DNA from: an uncultured Christensenella sp.
GTDB taxonomy: Bacteria; Bacillota; Clostridia; Christensenellales; UBA3700
Reading direction: 5' to 3'
NCBI GenBank assembly: GCA_910577795.1
Contig: CAJTNW010000018.1
Span: forward strand, 5,354 to 31,677
DNA length: 26,324 bases
In this document: piece after piece, positions 8,787 to 14,884 of the stretch
Layout: every line of letters begins with the position of its first letter
How positions within the stretch are numbered: position 1 is the first letter of the stretch
Notes under the pieces: model-generated
What the model was told of the DNA's origin: nothing
Seen by the model: the letters and a program-made list of their open reading frames with translations, nothing else
The model's database searches: none
Made by a program: the position numbers and the translations under genes

Positions 8787-10262
8787 TTAAATTTTGTAGG
8801 TATGGTAAGTTGTATTTGCTATTTTATTTTGAAACGAAATGTCGTGTTCAACAAAAATCATAGTAGGTTTATACGTATCTAATAACTCTTCCAATTGAAT
8901 ACGAGAAAAAATATCCAAATAGTTAAGTGGTTCATCCCATATATAAAGGTGTGCTTTTTCTGACAAACTTTTTGCTATAAGTATCTTCTTTTTTTGTCCT
9001 TGTGACATATCTTTTATGTTGGTAGAAAAGTCATTTTTGTCAAATCCCAATTTATTCAAAATACTTCTTAATAATGGTTGTTCTATTTTATTTTCAGTTG
9101 CAAAATTAGATATATTACCTTGCAAATTATCAAAAGTTTGTGGTATATATGAAATTTTTAAATCTTTAGGAATATTTACAATTCCTGTATGTTCAATATT
9201 TTCGCCAATTAGCAACTTGAGTAAACTGCTTTTACCGCTTCCATTTTTGCCATCAAGCAATATCCTTTCATTTGCAGTGACTGAAAAAGTTATTGGTTTG
9301 CATATAATTTTGTTATCATATTTAATTTGCACATCAGAAATTTGTATTAGTTTGTTTAAGCGATATTCAAGACATTCAATTTTTAATTTATCAGTTTTTT
9401 CGGTATTCTTTAATAAATTAGTTTTTTCTTCAATGGCTTTCATTTGTCTGTTTTCAGTTGCTTTTGCACGTTTCATCATTTTTGCGGCTTTGTGTCCTAT
9501 AAAACCTCTATCAACAGGTCCATTACCATATTTTGCAGATTCAGTTTTATCCGCCCATTCACTTGTACGTTTACTTGCATTATTAAGACGATTAATTTCC
9601 TTTTTCAAATGTTCATTTTGAGCCATTTCAAATGTTTGTTGATTTATATAGTTTTCATACCAGCAAGAAAAATTACCTTGTTGTACATCTATACTGCATC
9701 TGTTTATAGATAAAATATGGTCTGTACAAGTGTCCAAAAATTGTCTATCATGTGATATTAAAATAAAACTTTTCTTTCTCTTAAGATAATTTGAAATTAC
9801 CTTTCTTCCTTCTGTATCTAAGTGGTTGGTTGGTTCGTCAATTAAAAGATAATTGTTATCATTCAAAAATAAACCTGCAAGTAACACTTTTGTTTTTTCG
9901 CCATTAGATAATGTATTGTATTGATTATAATAAATTCCACTATCCAAATTAAGATATGAAAATTCTCTTATAATTTCCCATTCTTCTTTGTTAGGGCATA
10001 TATTCCATAAAATTTCATAAACGTAATTACTTTCGTTTTCAATTGCAAAAGGGAAGTAGTTGAATTTTACTTTTGAAGAAATACTCCTGCTATATTCCAA
10101 TTCATTTAATAGCAATTTTAAAAAAGTTGTTTTGCCTCTTCCATTTCTTCCAACTAATCCTAATTTCCAGTCCGTGTCTATTTGAAAACTAACATTTTCA
10201 AAAATATTTTTATTCATTCCTTCGTATGAAAAAGTTAAATTTTGTATATTTATTAATGACAT
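8787..10262 (-). CDS. ABC-F ribosome-protection protein, Lsa type
   Basis: The 491-residue protein has two ABC ATPase domains and no membrane segment. Domain 1 has Walker A GRNGRGKT (38-45), signature LSNGEK (118-123) and Walker B LLIDEP with the catalytic Glu at 143. Domain 2 has DGKNGSGKS, the signature-like MSQGQK and WDEPLNYLD. The linker between them (about 190-300) contains GPVDRGFIGHKAAKMMKRAK, characteristic of the Lsa/Vga branch that protects ribosomes from lincosamides, streptogramin A and pleuromutilins. Its length equals that of known Lsa proteins (about 490-500). Both Walker B glutamates are present, so it should be active. The ribosome site GAGGTGA (10269-10275) sits at good spacing. 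A leader peptide and attenuator upstream support drug-induced expression. Actual resistance cannot be judged from sequence. Confidence 0.9.
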   Translation of the reverse strand: MSLINIQNLTFSYEGMNKNIFENVSFQIDTDWKLGLVGRNGRGKTTFLKLLLNELEYSRSISSKVKFNYFPFAIENESNYVYEILWNICPNKEEWEIIREFSYLNLDSGIYYNQYNTLSNGEKTKVLLAGLFLNDNNYLLIDEPTNHLDTEGRKVISNYLKRKKSFILISHDRQFLDTCTDHILSINRCSIDVQQGNFSCWYENYINQQTFEMAQNEHLKKEINRLNNASKRTSEWADKTESAKYGNGPVDRGFIGHKAAKMMKRAKATENRQMKAIEEKTNLLKNTEKTDKLKIECLEYRLNKLIQISDVQIKYDNKIICKPITFSVTANERILLDGKNGSGKSSLLKLLIGENIEHTGIVNIPKDLKISYIPQTFDNLQGNISNFATENKIEQPLLRSILNKLGFDKNDFSTNIKDMSQGQKKKILIAKSLSEKAHLYIWDEPLNYLDIFSRIQLEELLDTYKPTMIFVEHDISFQNKIANTTYHTYKI

Positions 10263-10288
10263 TAAAAATCACCTCACTTTGTATATTA

Positions 10289-10302
10289 AATTAATGATAA
10301 TT
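10289..10302 (-). repeat. 14-base motif AATTATCATTAATT, inverted copy in the ABC-F leader
   Basis: The reverse complement of 10477-10490; the two flank the leader ORF and attenuator and could pair with each other. A third copy is at 14685-14698. All are AT-only but for one base, so chance is possible. Confidence 0.4.
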
Positions 10303-10316
10303 AGAGTATAAGTGCA

Positions 10317-10350
10317 ATAAAATTGGCTATTGAGAAAGTTCTCAATAGCC
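10317..10350 (-). terminator. Attenuator hairpin in the ABC-F leader
   Basis: Perfect 12-nt arms (GGCTATTGAGAA / TTCTCAATAGCC, 10325-10336 and 10339-10350) form a stable stem. On the minus strand it runs into AATTTTATTG, a modest U-tract. It lies between the leader ORF and the ABC-F start, where transcription attenuators of this gene class sit. The hairpin is certain; termination is inferred. Confidence 0.75.
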
Positions 10351-10373
10351 ATTTATTACTATTATATATTACT

Positions 10374-10440
10374 TTCTTGCAAAACAAAGAGACGCAAAAT
10401 CACTTTTGCAATCTCAATATAAAGTTTAGCAAGCAAGAAT
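10374..10440 (-). promoter_or_regulatory. Alternative-pairing leader RNA of the ABC-F gene
   Basis: Several mutually exclusive pairings are visible on the minus strand. TTCTTGC inside the leader ORF (10433-10439) pairs with GCAAGAA (10374-10380). GAGA-x-GCAAAA (10389-10399) pairs with TTTTGC-xx-TCTC (10404-10415). TTGCAAAA (10404-10411 complement) can instead pair with TTTTGCAA (10378-10385 complement). The segment TATTGAGA (10412-10419 complement) repeats the terminator's 5' arm and could pair with its 3' arm, acting as anti-terminator. This fits ribosome-stalling control, but the actual switch is inferred. Confidence 0.65.
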
Positions 10441-10446
10441 CTCCAT
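10426..10446 (-). CDS. Leader peptide ORF (MEILAC) of the ABC-F gene
   Basis: A six-codon ORF, MEILAC then TAA, is preceded by AGGTGA (10451-10456) with 7 bases between AGG and ATG, a strong ribosome site. It lies about 160 bases upstream of the ABC-F start, ahead of the attenuator, and its codons form one arm of a leader hairpin. Short leader peptides of this kind regulate msr, erm and several ABC-F genes by antibiotic-dependent ribosome stalling. Confidence 0.65.
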   Translation of the reverse strand: MEILAC

Positions 10447-10476
10447 TTTATCACCTATAATATAAAAATTACTCAA

Positions 10477-10490
10477 AATTATCATTAATT
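10477..10490 (+). repeat. 14-base motif AATTATCATTAATT, second copy
   Basis: On the minus strand it lies just upstream of the leader ribosome site. See the copy at 10289-10302. Confidence 0.4.
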
Positions 10491-10516
10491 AAAGTATAGG
10501 AATACTTATTTTTTTT

Positions 10517-10545
10517 ATTTTAACATTATTTAATTTGTTTTGCAA
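10517..10545 (-). promoter_or_regulatory. Candidate promoter for the ABC-F leader transcript
   Basis: On the minus strand TTGCAA (10540-10545) and TAAAAT (10517-10522) are separated by exactly 17 bases. A transcript from here would include the leader ORF. Both hexamers differ from consensus, and in this AT-rich region chance matches are common. The rest of 10546-10681 shows no gene. Confidence 0.45.
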
Positions 10546-10681
10546 GTATAATTTAATAAAACAAGTATAAAATTAATTTTTACAGGGATATAGAAAAATA
10601 TATAGTATATAGTGTTTATATAAATTAAAAATGTGTATACAATTGTTTTGAAAAATTATTGTAAAATATGCAAAAAATGTT

Positions 10682-10710
10682 TTGACAAACCTAAATAATT
10701 GTGTTATTAT
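10682..10710 (+). promoter_or_regulatory. Promoter of tRNA-Ser
   Basis: TTGACA (10682-10687), a 17-base spacer and TATTAT (10705-10710) lie 12 bases before the mature tRNA 5' end. Confidence 0.75.
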
Positions 10711-10721
10711 AATTAAGCAAT

Positions 10722-10812
10722 GGAGAAATACCCAAGTGGCCGAAGGGGCTCCCCTGCTAAGGGAGTAGTACGGGTAACCGTAGCGAGGGTTCAAATCCCT
10801 CTTTCTCCGCCA
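10722..10812 (+). tRNA. tRNA-Ser (anticodon GCT)
   Basis: Acceptor arms GGAGAAA (10722-10728) and TTTCTCC (10802-10808) pair, followed by discriminator G and an encoded CCA (10810-10812). The anticodon stem CTCCC/GGGAG encloses loop CTGCTAA, with anticodon GCT at 10756-10758, reading AGC/AGT serine codons. A long variable arm (TAGTACGGGTAACCGTA region) and the T-loop GGTTCAAAT are as expected for a class II tRNA-Ser. Confidence 0.97.
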
Positions 10813-10817
10813 CATAA

Positions 10818-10859
10818 AACCTAAATCGAACATTAAGTTTGTTTTAGGTTATTTTTTTT
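10818..10859 (+). terminator. Terminator of tRNA-Ser
   Basis: AACCTAAA (10818-10825) pairs with TTTAGGTT (10843-10850). After one T/T mismatch, an inner CGAAC/GTTTG stem closes a 5-nt loop. The run ATTTTTTTT follows. Confidence 0.85.
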
Positions 10860-10890
10860 CAAGTATTTACCATAGTGCCATTTAAAAATC

Positions 10891-10919
10891 TTGATAATAT
10901 TTTAATGATATGTTATATT
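10891..10919 (+). promoter_or_regulatory. Candidate promoter of a small transcript
   Basis: TTGATA (10891-10896), 17 bases, then TATATT (10914-10919). Transcription would begin near 10926. It does not belong to the HTH operon, because a terminator-like hairpin intervenes at 11042-11085. Confidence 0.5.
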
Positions 10920-10925
10920 ATTTTT

Positions 10926-11085
10926 GAGACACAATTTAATTATAGTTTTTCTCTAAGGGTAATAATGTATTATAAAAAGAAATTATGTTATAAAGCACCT
11001 TCCACAATTTTAAAATGCAAATTGTGTCGTAATAATCTTGTAGTGTGCTATGAGAGTGCGTTTATATTTGAGCACACTTTTTTAA
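10926..11085 (+). ncRNA. Candidate ~160-nt structured small RNA
   Basis: A promoter-like pair lies upstream. Inside, AAATTGTGTC (11019-11028) can pair either with GACACAATTT (10928-10937, 10 bp) or with CACAATTT (11003-11010, 8 bp, 8-nt loop); the two are mutually exclusive. The end is a terminator-like stem AGTGTGCT/AGCACACT (11042-11049 and 11071-11078) followed by six more T's. I do not recognise it as 6S RNA, tmRNA, a T-box or a named riboswitch. It could also be the message of the short ORF listed separately. Confidence 0.4.
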
Positions 11086-11090
11086 TATGA
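10965..11090 (+). CDS. Possible 41-residue small protein inside the candidate small RNA
   Basis: ATG at 10965 is preceded by AAGGG (10955-10959) at 5 bases. The product is basic and Cys-containing, with a K-C-K-L-C-R pair. Against it, the stop codon lies beyond the predicted terminator hairpin, so a terminated message would lack a stop, and no domain is visible. Confidence 0.2.
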   Translation: MYYKKKLCYKAPSTILKCKLCRNNLVVCYESAFIFEHTFLI

Positions 11091-11210
11091 TAAATTTGAT
11101 ACAATTTGAATTTCTATTATTAAACTATTAATAAAATGATACAATTTATTAATTTTTATACATATTTTTTCATTAGATTGCTTAAGTGGGCAAGTTTTAG
11201 TACATTAAGT

Positions 11211-11220
11211 TTGGTATAAT
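11211..11220 (+). promoter_or_regulatory. Extended -10 promoter of the HTH operon
   Basis: TTGGTATAAT contains consensus TATAAT (11215-11220) with the TGn extension, which can offset the poor -35 (AAGTTT at 11192-11197). It lies 48 bases upstream of the GTG start. Confidence 0.55.
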
Positions 11221-11267
11221 ATAATTGAAGGCAATTTAAAATTGTAATTTTATTAAGGAGGAATAAA

Positions 11268-11699
11268 GTGTCTAATAACAGAAAAGGAAATAAAAAGTTA
11301 TCTTTACTATTAGTCTTGCGAGCATTAGAACTTATGAGTGATGACGAGCACCCCATAAATCAAGTTACACTGGCAAAAATGGTTAATCAATTAGGTGAAA
11401 AATTTAATAATGATTTATGGTGTGATAGAAAAACAGTAGGTAAACATTTGAAAACACTTTCAGCAGTGGGATATAAAATTGTTTACATAAAGGGAAAAGG
11501 TTGTTATCTTGAAAGTAATAAGTTTACAAGATATGAAAATGAGTTGTTGATTAAATTAATAGAAGATTCAAGTTTGAATTTAGAGATAAAATATAATTTA
11601 ATGCTTAAGTTAAATTTATTAGAAAATACAATTAGCACAGAAAAATTAGTTGAGTATTTTAAAAATAATTTTGATAAAGTAAGCGATGATAATTTATAG
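11268..11699 (+). CDS. Solo winged-helix DNA-binding protein, like the N-terminus of WYL regulators
   Basis: The 143-residue protein starts at GTG, set by a strong AAGGAGG (11255-11261). Residues 8-82 look like the helix-turn-helix of DeoR/WYL-type regulators: a leading helix (LSLLLVLRALELM), an acidic turn (SDDEHP), DRKTVGKHLKTLSAVGYKI as recognition region, and a GKGCYL wing. In WYL regulators this is followed by (E)xxELxLLIDSV and a ligand-binding WYL domain. Here NELLIKLIED begins that part but the protein ends about 50 residues later, so the WYL domain is absent. It could be a degraded regulator or a stand-alone regulator of the genes that follow 19 bases downstream. Confidence 0.65.
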   Translation: MSNNRKGNKKLSLLLVLRALELMSDDEHPINQVTLAKMVNQLGEKFNNDLWCDRKTVGKHLKTLSAVGYKIVYIKGKGCYLESNKFTRYENELLIKLIEDSSLNLEIKYNLMLKLNLLENTISTEKLVEYFKNNFDKVSDDNL

Positions 11700-11718
11700 A
11701 CAATATAAAGGAGAAGAT

Positions 11719-12090
11719 ATGAATTTAAAAGGACAAAAGGTAAAATTAAGAACTGGCGAAATAAGTGAAATAGTTGAACAAGAGAAAAAAGACGGACAAA
11801 GTGGTTATAACATTGTATTATTAATAAATGAAAAATGCAAAAATTATGATTATGAAAAATCTTTTAAAAGTGGATTTATTGAATTAATAGATGAAGATTT
11901 ACAAAGAAAAGTAATGGAAGAAATTAATCAACCACCACCGCCTTATACTAAGGTTTTGATAAGTAAAGGTACACATTTTGGAACAAATGCCTATAATGCA
12001 TATTGTAATTTATGCAATAAATATGAATTCGATTATTTCAAAGGTATGCATTTGCAGGAAAAGATAGACCTTTATGTGCTTGCGAAGTGA
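11719..12090 (+). CDS. Small unknown protein with a possible SH3-like N-terminus
   Basis: I chose the ATG at 11719 because AAAGGAGA lies just before it; an in-frame ATG at 11686 would overlap the upstream gene and lacks such a site. The 123-residue product begins MNLKGQKVKLRTGEISEIV, then a short beta-rich stretch and a YEKSFKSGFIELIDEDL segment. This recalls the small barrel-like N-terminal domain found in many unnamed Firmicutes proteins (pattern G-x-x-V-x-x-x-x-x-G-x-I then F-x-x-x-F). That likeness is from memory and weak. The rest has a Cys pair (CNLC) and no motif I know. It overlaps the next gene by 4 bases. Confidence 0.6.
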   Translation: MNLKGQKVKLRTGEISEIVEQEKKDGQSGYNIVLLINEKCKNYDYEKSFKSGFIELIDEDLQRKVMEEINQPPPPYTKVLISKGTHFGTNAYNAYCNLCNKYEFDYFKGMHLQEKIDLYVLAK

Positions 12091-12365
12091 CAAAAGAAAA
12101 ATATGGTGTATGGTTTATTGCTCATTCAAATTGGACTCACACAACTGATGACCATTGGAAAAATGAAATTTCTGATGATGAAAAATTAATAGTAGAAAGT
12201 TGGACAGAAAATACACATTGGACGTATGGCTGGGTTGGTGAAAAAAGACTTGTATTTGCTAAAAGAAATGATTTATATGAGTTTTTAGGACTTTTTGAAT
12301 GTACGAGTAAATTTGGTAGAGAAAAAATATATAAAAGAATTTGTGATAATTATATTGAAGAATAA
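12087..12365 (+). CDS. Small unknown protein
   Basis: The 92-residue protein starts at a GTG that overlaps the previous stop (GTGA), so it is probably translated by coupling; no strong ribosome site is visible. It is rich in Trp and His (VWFIAHSNWTHTTDDHW and HWTYGW). It ends with KRLVFAKRNDLYEFLGLFE ... IYKRICDNY, resembling the C-terminal R-x-x-F-x-K-x-x-x-x-Y-x-F-x-G-x-F/Y-E ... Y-K-R-I segment of unnamed Firmicutes proteins that carry the N-terminal domain of the preceding gene. The two genes may therefore be parts of one ancestral protein now split. Function unknown. Confidence 0.55.
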   Translation: MTKEKYGVWFIAHSNWTHTTDDHWKNEISDDEKLIVESWTENTHWTYGWVGEKRLVFAKRNDLYEFLGLFECTSKFGREKIYKRICDNYIEE

Positions 12366-12425
12366 ATAAAAATAGAAAATTATGTCCAATCTTTTAAAAA
12401 ATATGAGTAACTATGAGAAAAATGC

Positions 12426-12480
12426 AATTATTGCCTAATGAGATATGTATATATTTTTTGCCTCATTGAAGTAATTTTTT
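12426..12480 (+). terminator. Probable terminator of the HTH operon
   Basis: AATTA (12426-12430) pairs with TAATT (12472-12476) and AATGAG (12437-12442) with CTCATT (12462-12467), separated by an internal loop, followed by a T-run. The stem is imperfect. A 12-bp palindrome TTGATATATCAA at 12489-12500 follows and could be an operator or chance. Confidence 0.45.
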
Positions 12481-12544
12481 TGATATTATTGATATATCAA
12501 AACAAAGAAATATTAAGTTTAGTTTGTTTAAGGAGGATTTAATT

Positions 12545-12841
12545 ATGGCAAGACACACTTTTAATTTTGATGGTGGAGAAAAGTTGACAACAATGGGAGC
12601 AGTGTGGTTTGTTTCATATTGTTGGTATAACAAAGTAGATAAAACACATTTAAATTGGAAAAATATATCTACATATACTACTAGAATATCAGTTTATCGC
12701 ATCACAGAAGCATATCATAATTATTGGTTAGAAAAAATTATTCAAATGAATGAAAATAATTTAAATAAAAATACCATTGGACTAAAAGGTCATGAAGTAA
12801 TAAATATGGCAAAAAAATTATTGAAACGAAACTCAATTTAG
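12545..12841 (+). CDS. Small unknown protein
   Basis: The start is the ATG at 12545, 8 bases after AGGAGG (12531-12536); an in-frame start at 12524 lies before that site and is rejected. The 98-residue product is rich in aromatic residues (AVWFVSYCWYNK, YRITEAYHNYWLEKI) and ends basic. I see no signal peptide, membrane helix or known motif. A strong terminator follows directly. It shares composition with the two small proteins upstream but no clear homology. Confidence 0.55.
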   Translation: MARHTFNFDGGEKLTTMGAVWFVSYCWYNKVDKTHLNWKNISTYTTRISVYRITEAYHNYWLEKIIQMNENNLNKNTIGLKGHEVINMAKKLLKRNSI

Positions 12842-12864
12842 TTTATTTTATTTCTTTCACTACT

Positions 12865-12909
12865 AAACAAAACAAACCAAGATGAAAATTATTGGTTCGT
12901 TTTGTTTTT
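12865..12909 (+). terminator. Terminator after the small unknown gene
   Basis: AAACAAAAC-aa-ACCAA (12865-12880) pairs with TTGGT-tc-GTTTTGTTT (12892-12907), with a 2x2 internal mismatch and an 11-nt loop, then more T's. It begins 23 bases after the stop codon. Confidence 0.8.
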
Positions 12910-12912
12910 ATA

Positions 12913-12941
12913 TTTACAATAAATGAATTTTGTGGTATAAT
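12913..12941 (+). promoter_or_regulatory. Promoter of the DUF2130 gene
   Basis: TTTACA (12913-12918), 17-base spacer, TATAAT (12936-12941) with a TG extension. About 97 bases of leader separate it from the ATG; AGGAGA precedes the start. Confidence 0.7.
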
Positions 12942-13038
12942 AAATTAATAGTTTAGGATATATGTTGTTTTGTTTTATAGTATATGAAATTATTATAAAG
13001 TAATGTATGATTTAATTTAAATAATGAGGAGAAAGTAA

Positions 13039-14517
13039 ATGAGTGAAATTAAGTGTCCGAAGTGTGGGGAGGTTTTTCAAATTGACGAATCGGCTTATAT
13101 TGCTATTGTTAATCAAGTAAGAGATAGTGAGTTTGAAAAGCAGGTTAGGCAACAAGAATTACAATTTAAAAGTGAAAAAGATAGTGCAATTAAACAAGCA
13201 GAACTTGCTTTGAAAATTGAGCATGATAAACAAATTTCTGACAAAGAAGCATTAATTTTAAAATTGCAGGCTGATTTGGATTTGGAAAAACAAAGTAAAA
13301 AAAGTGCTATAAATGAGGCATTAGGCAATAAAGAAAAAGAATTGGCTCAAAAAGATAAGCAATTAATTGAAAATAAAAATAATCTTGAGAATGAATATAA
13401 AAACAAATTGAATGAAAAAGATTTGGAATTGGAAAGATTAAAAGCAGAAATTAAATTGTTGGAAAATAATAAAAATTCTGCTGTAAAAGATGCTGTTTTA
13501 GAAAAGGAAAAAGAACTTGCTGAAGTTAAAAATAAGGCGGAAAGGGATGCCTTAAAGTTTGAGTCAAAGATAAATGATTTAAATAAAGATTTAAGCCAAA
13601 AGAATAAAGATATTGAACTTGCGGTGCAGAAAAAGGAAGCGGACAAAGATAAAGAAATTGCTCAAATGAATGAGAAAATAATTGTCATTAAAGGACAATT
13701 GGATAGCAGTAGAGAAGAGTTTAAAGAGCAACTAAGAATGAAAGACGAGCAGATAGCACAGTACAAAGATTTTAAAGCAAAACTATCAGTTAAATTGTTA
13801 GGTGAAACTTTGGAGCAACACTGCGAAATGGAATTTAATAAATTAAGGTCTTTGGGTTTTCAGAATGCAAAGTTTGGCAAAGATAATATTGCTGTTGAAG
13901 GCAGTAAAGGCGATTACATATATAGAGAAATTGACCAAACAGGAACTGAGATTATATCAATTATGTTTGATATGAAAAATGAGGCTGACGAATCTGTAAA
14001 GAAGAAAAAAAATGAAGACCACTTGAAAAAGTTGGACGAGGATAGAAAAAAGAAAAATTGTGAATATGCAGTGCTTGTATCTATGCTTGAAATGGATAAT
14101 GAGTACTATAATAGTGGTATTGTTGATGTGTCCCATTTATATGAAAAGATGTTTGTAATTAGACCACAATTTTTTATACCAATTATCACTTTGCTTAGAA
14201 ATGCTGCATTGAAGTCTTTGGAGTACAAAAGGCAACTTGCAATTGAACGTAACCAAAATATTGATATTGCAAATTTTGAACGCGATATGAATGACTTTAA
14301 AGATAAGTTTGGAAGAAATTACAGACTTGCTAGTGATAAATTTAAATCTGCAATTAAAGAAATTGACGACACAATAGATAAACTTATGAAAGTAAAAGAT
14401 AATCTTATTGGCTCTGAAAATAATTTAAGATTAGCAAATGAAAAGGCAGAAGCATTGACTATAAAAAAGTTGATTAAAAATAATCCTACTATGCGTGAAA
14501 AATTTGAGGCATTATAG
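13039..14517 (+). CDS. DUF2130 (COG4487) coiled-coil protein
   Basis: The 492-residue protein has a short zinc-ribbon-like start (IKCPKCGEVFQID, one CxxC pair at 6-9), then a Lys/Glu-rich coiled coil over about 20-250. The DUF2130 domain follows (about 250-400), beginning KLLGETLEQHCEMEFNKL. In that domain GDYIYR (about 293-298) and SIMFDMKNE (about 309-317) occupy the place of D...(E/D)xK motifs of PD-(D/E)XK nuclease-like folds, and the DMKNE replaces the WESKxT seen in other members as I recall them. A nuclease role is inference. The C-terminal ~90 residues form another helical stretch. It is a single gene with its own promoter and terminator. Confidence 0.82.
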   Translation: MSEIKCPKCGEVFQIDESAYIAIVNQVRDSEFEKQVRQQELQFKSEKDSAIKQAELALKIEHDKQISDKEALILKLQADLDLEKQSKKSAINEALGNKEKELAQKDKQLIENKNNLENEYKNKLNEKDLELERLKAEIKLLENNKNSAVKDAVLEKEKELAEVKNKAERDALKFESKINDLNKDLSQKNKDIELAVQKKEADKDKEIAQMNEKIIVIKGQLDSSREEFKEQLRMKDEQIAQYKDFKAKLSVKLLGETLEQHCEMEFNKLRSLGFQNAKFGKDNIAVEGSKGDYIYREIDQTGTEIISIMFDMKNEADESVKKKKNEDHLKKLDEDRKKKNCEYAVLVSMLEMDNEYYNSGIVDVSHLYEKMFVIRPQFFIPIITLLRNAALKSLEYKRQLAIERNQNIDIANFERDMNDFKDKFGRNYRLASDKFKSAIKEIDDTIDKLMKVKDNLIGSENNLRLANEKAEALTIKKLIKNNPTMREKFEAL

Positions 14518-14575
14518 GAAAATATTGATAGTTCAGATAATTAAAAATTATAAAAAGTAAACTAATTTTTTATGT

Positions 14576-14618
14576 AAAAACACAAACTTACTTGTCTACA
14601 ATGAGTTTGTGTTTTTTT
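14576..14618 (+). terminator. Terminator of the DUF2130 gene
   Basis: AAAAACACAAACT (14576-14588) pairs perfectly with AGTTTGTGTTTTT (14604-14616); T's continue after it. Confidence 0.88.
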
Positions 14619-14790
14619 TGTTTAGTTATGAGAAATTTTATAAAAATCCATTCAAAAATCGGTACTATTTGGTATTAAAATAGTAATTATCATTAATTAT
14701 TAATTAGTATTTGGTGTATTGTTAAGATTAGAGTTTAATGTGCTCAAGGTGATAGTAACTTTATATTTATATTAAAAATTTTAAATAAAG
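14619..14790. other. Intergenic stretch before the LicD operon, no gene seen
   Basis: This is part of a 367-bp gap. It holds a 14-base match to 8743-8756 (TTCAAAAATCGGTA at 14651-14664) and a third copy of a 14-base motif found twice in the ABC-F leader (14685-14698). Otherwise it is AT-rich with no visible gene. Confidence 0.5.
14685..14698 (+). repeat. 14-base motif AATTATCATTAATT, third copy
   Basis: It lies in the gap before the LicD promoter, 20 bases after the TTCAAAAATCGGTA match. Confidence 0.4.
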
Positions 14791-14819
14791 TTGATTTTTA
14801 AAATAATGTGTGGTATACT
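14791..14819 (+). promoter_or_regulatory. Promoter of the LicD operon
   Basis: TTGATT (14791-14796), 17-base spacer, TATACT (14814-14819) with TG extension. The same hexamer pair and spacing occur at the second polysaccharide promoter (18345-18373). Confidence 0.7.
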
Positions 14820-14884
14820 AAACAATATATTACTAATGATTTTTGATAGTTTTTTGTAAATAAAAAACTTTGAAAGGAGAATTA

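Noticed and set aside
9016..9621. Plus-strand ORF of 201 codons within the ABC-F gene
   Set aside because: It is antisense to a well-conserved ABC-F coding sequence, with no ribosome site or recognisable domain.
10263..10500. T-box or metabolite riboswitch ahead of the ABC-F gene
   Set aside because: No T-box consensus (TGGNACCGCG-like) or known aptamer core is visible; the short leader ORF explains the structure better.
10573..10833. Minus-strand ORF of 86 codons
   Set aside because: It runs antisense through the tRNA-Ser gene; the open frame is a by-product of the tRNA sequence and AT-rich flanks, with no ribosome site.
11686..11718. Earlier ATG for the small gene at 11719
   Set aside because: It would start inside the upstream gene without a ribosome site, whereas AAAGGAGA sits directly before the ATG at 11719.
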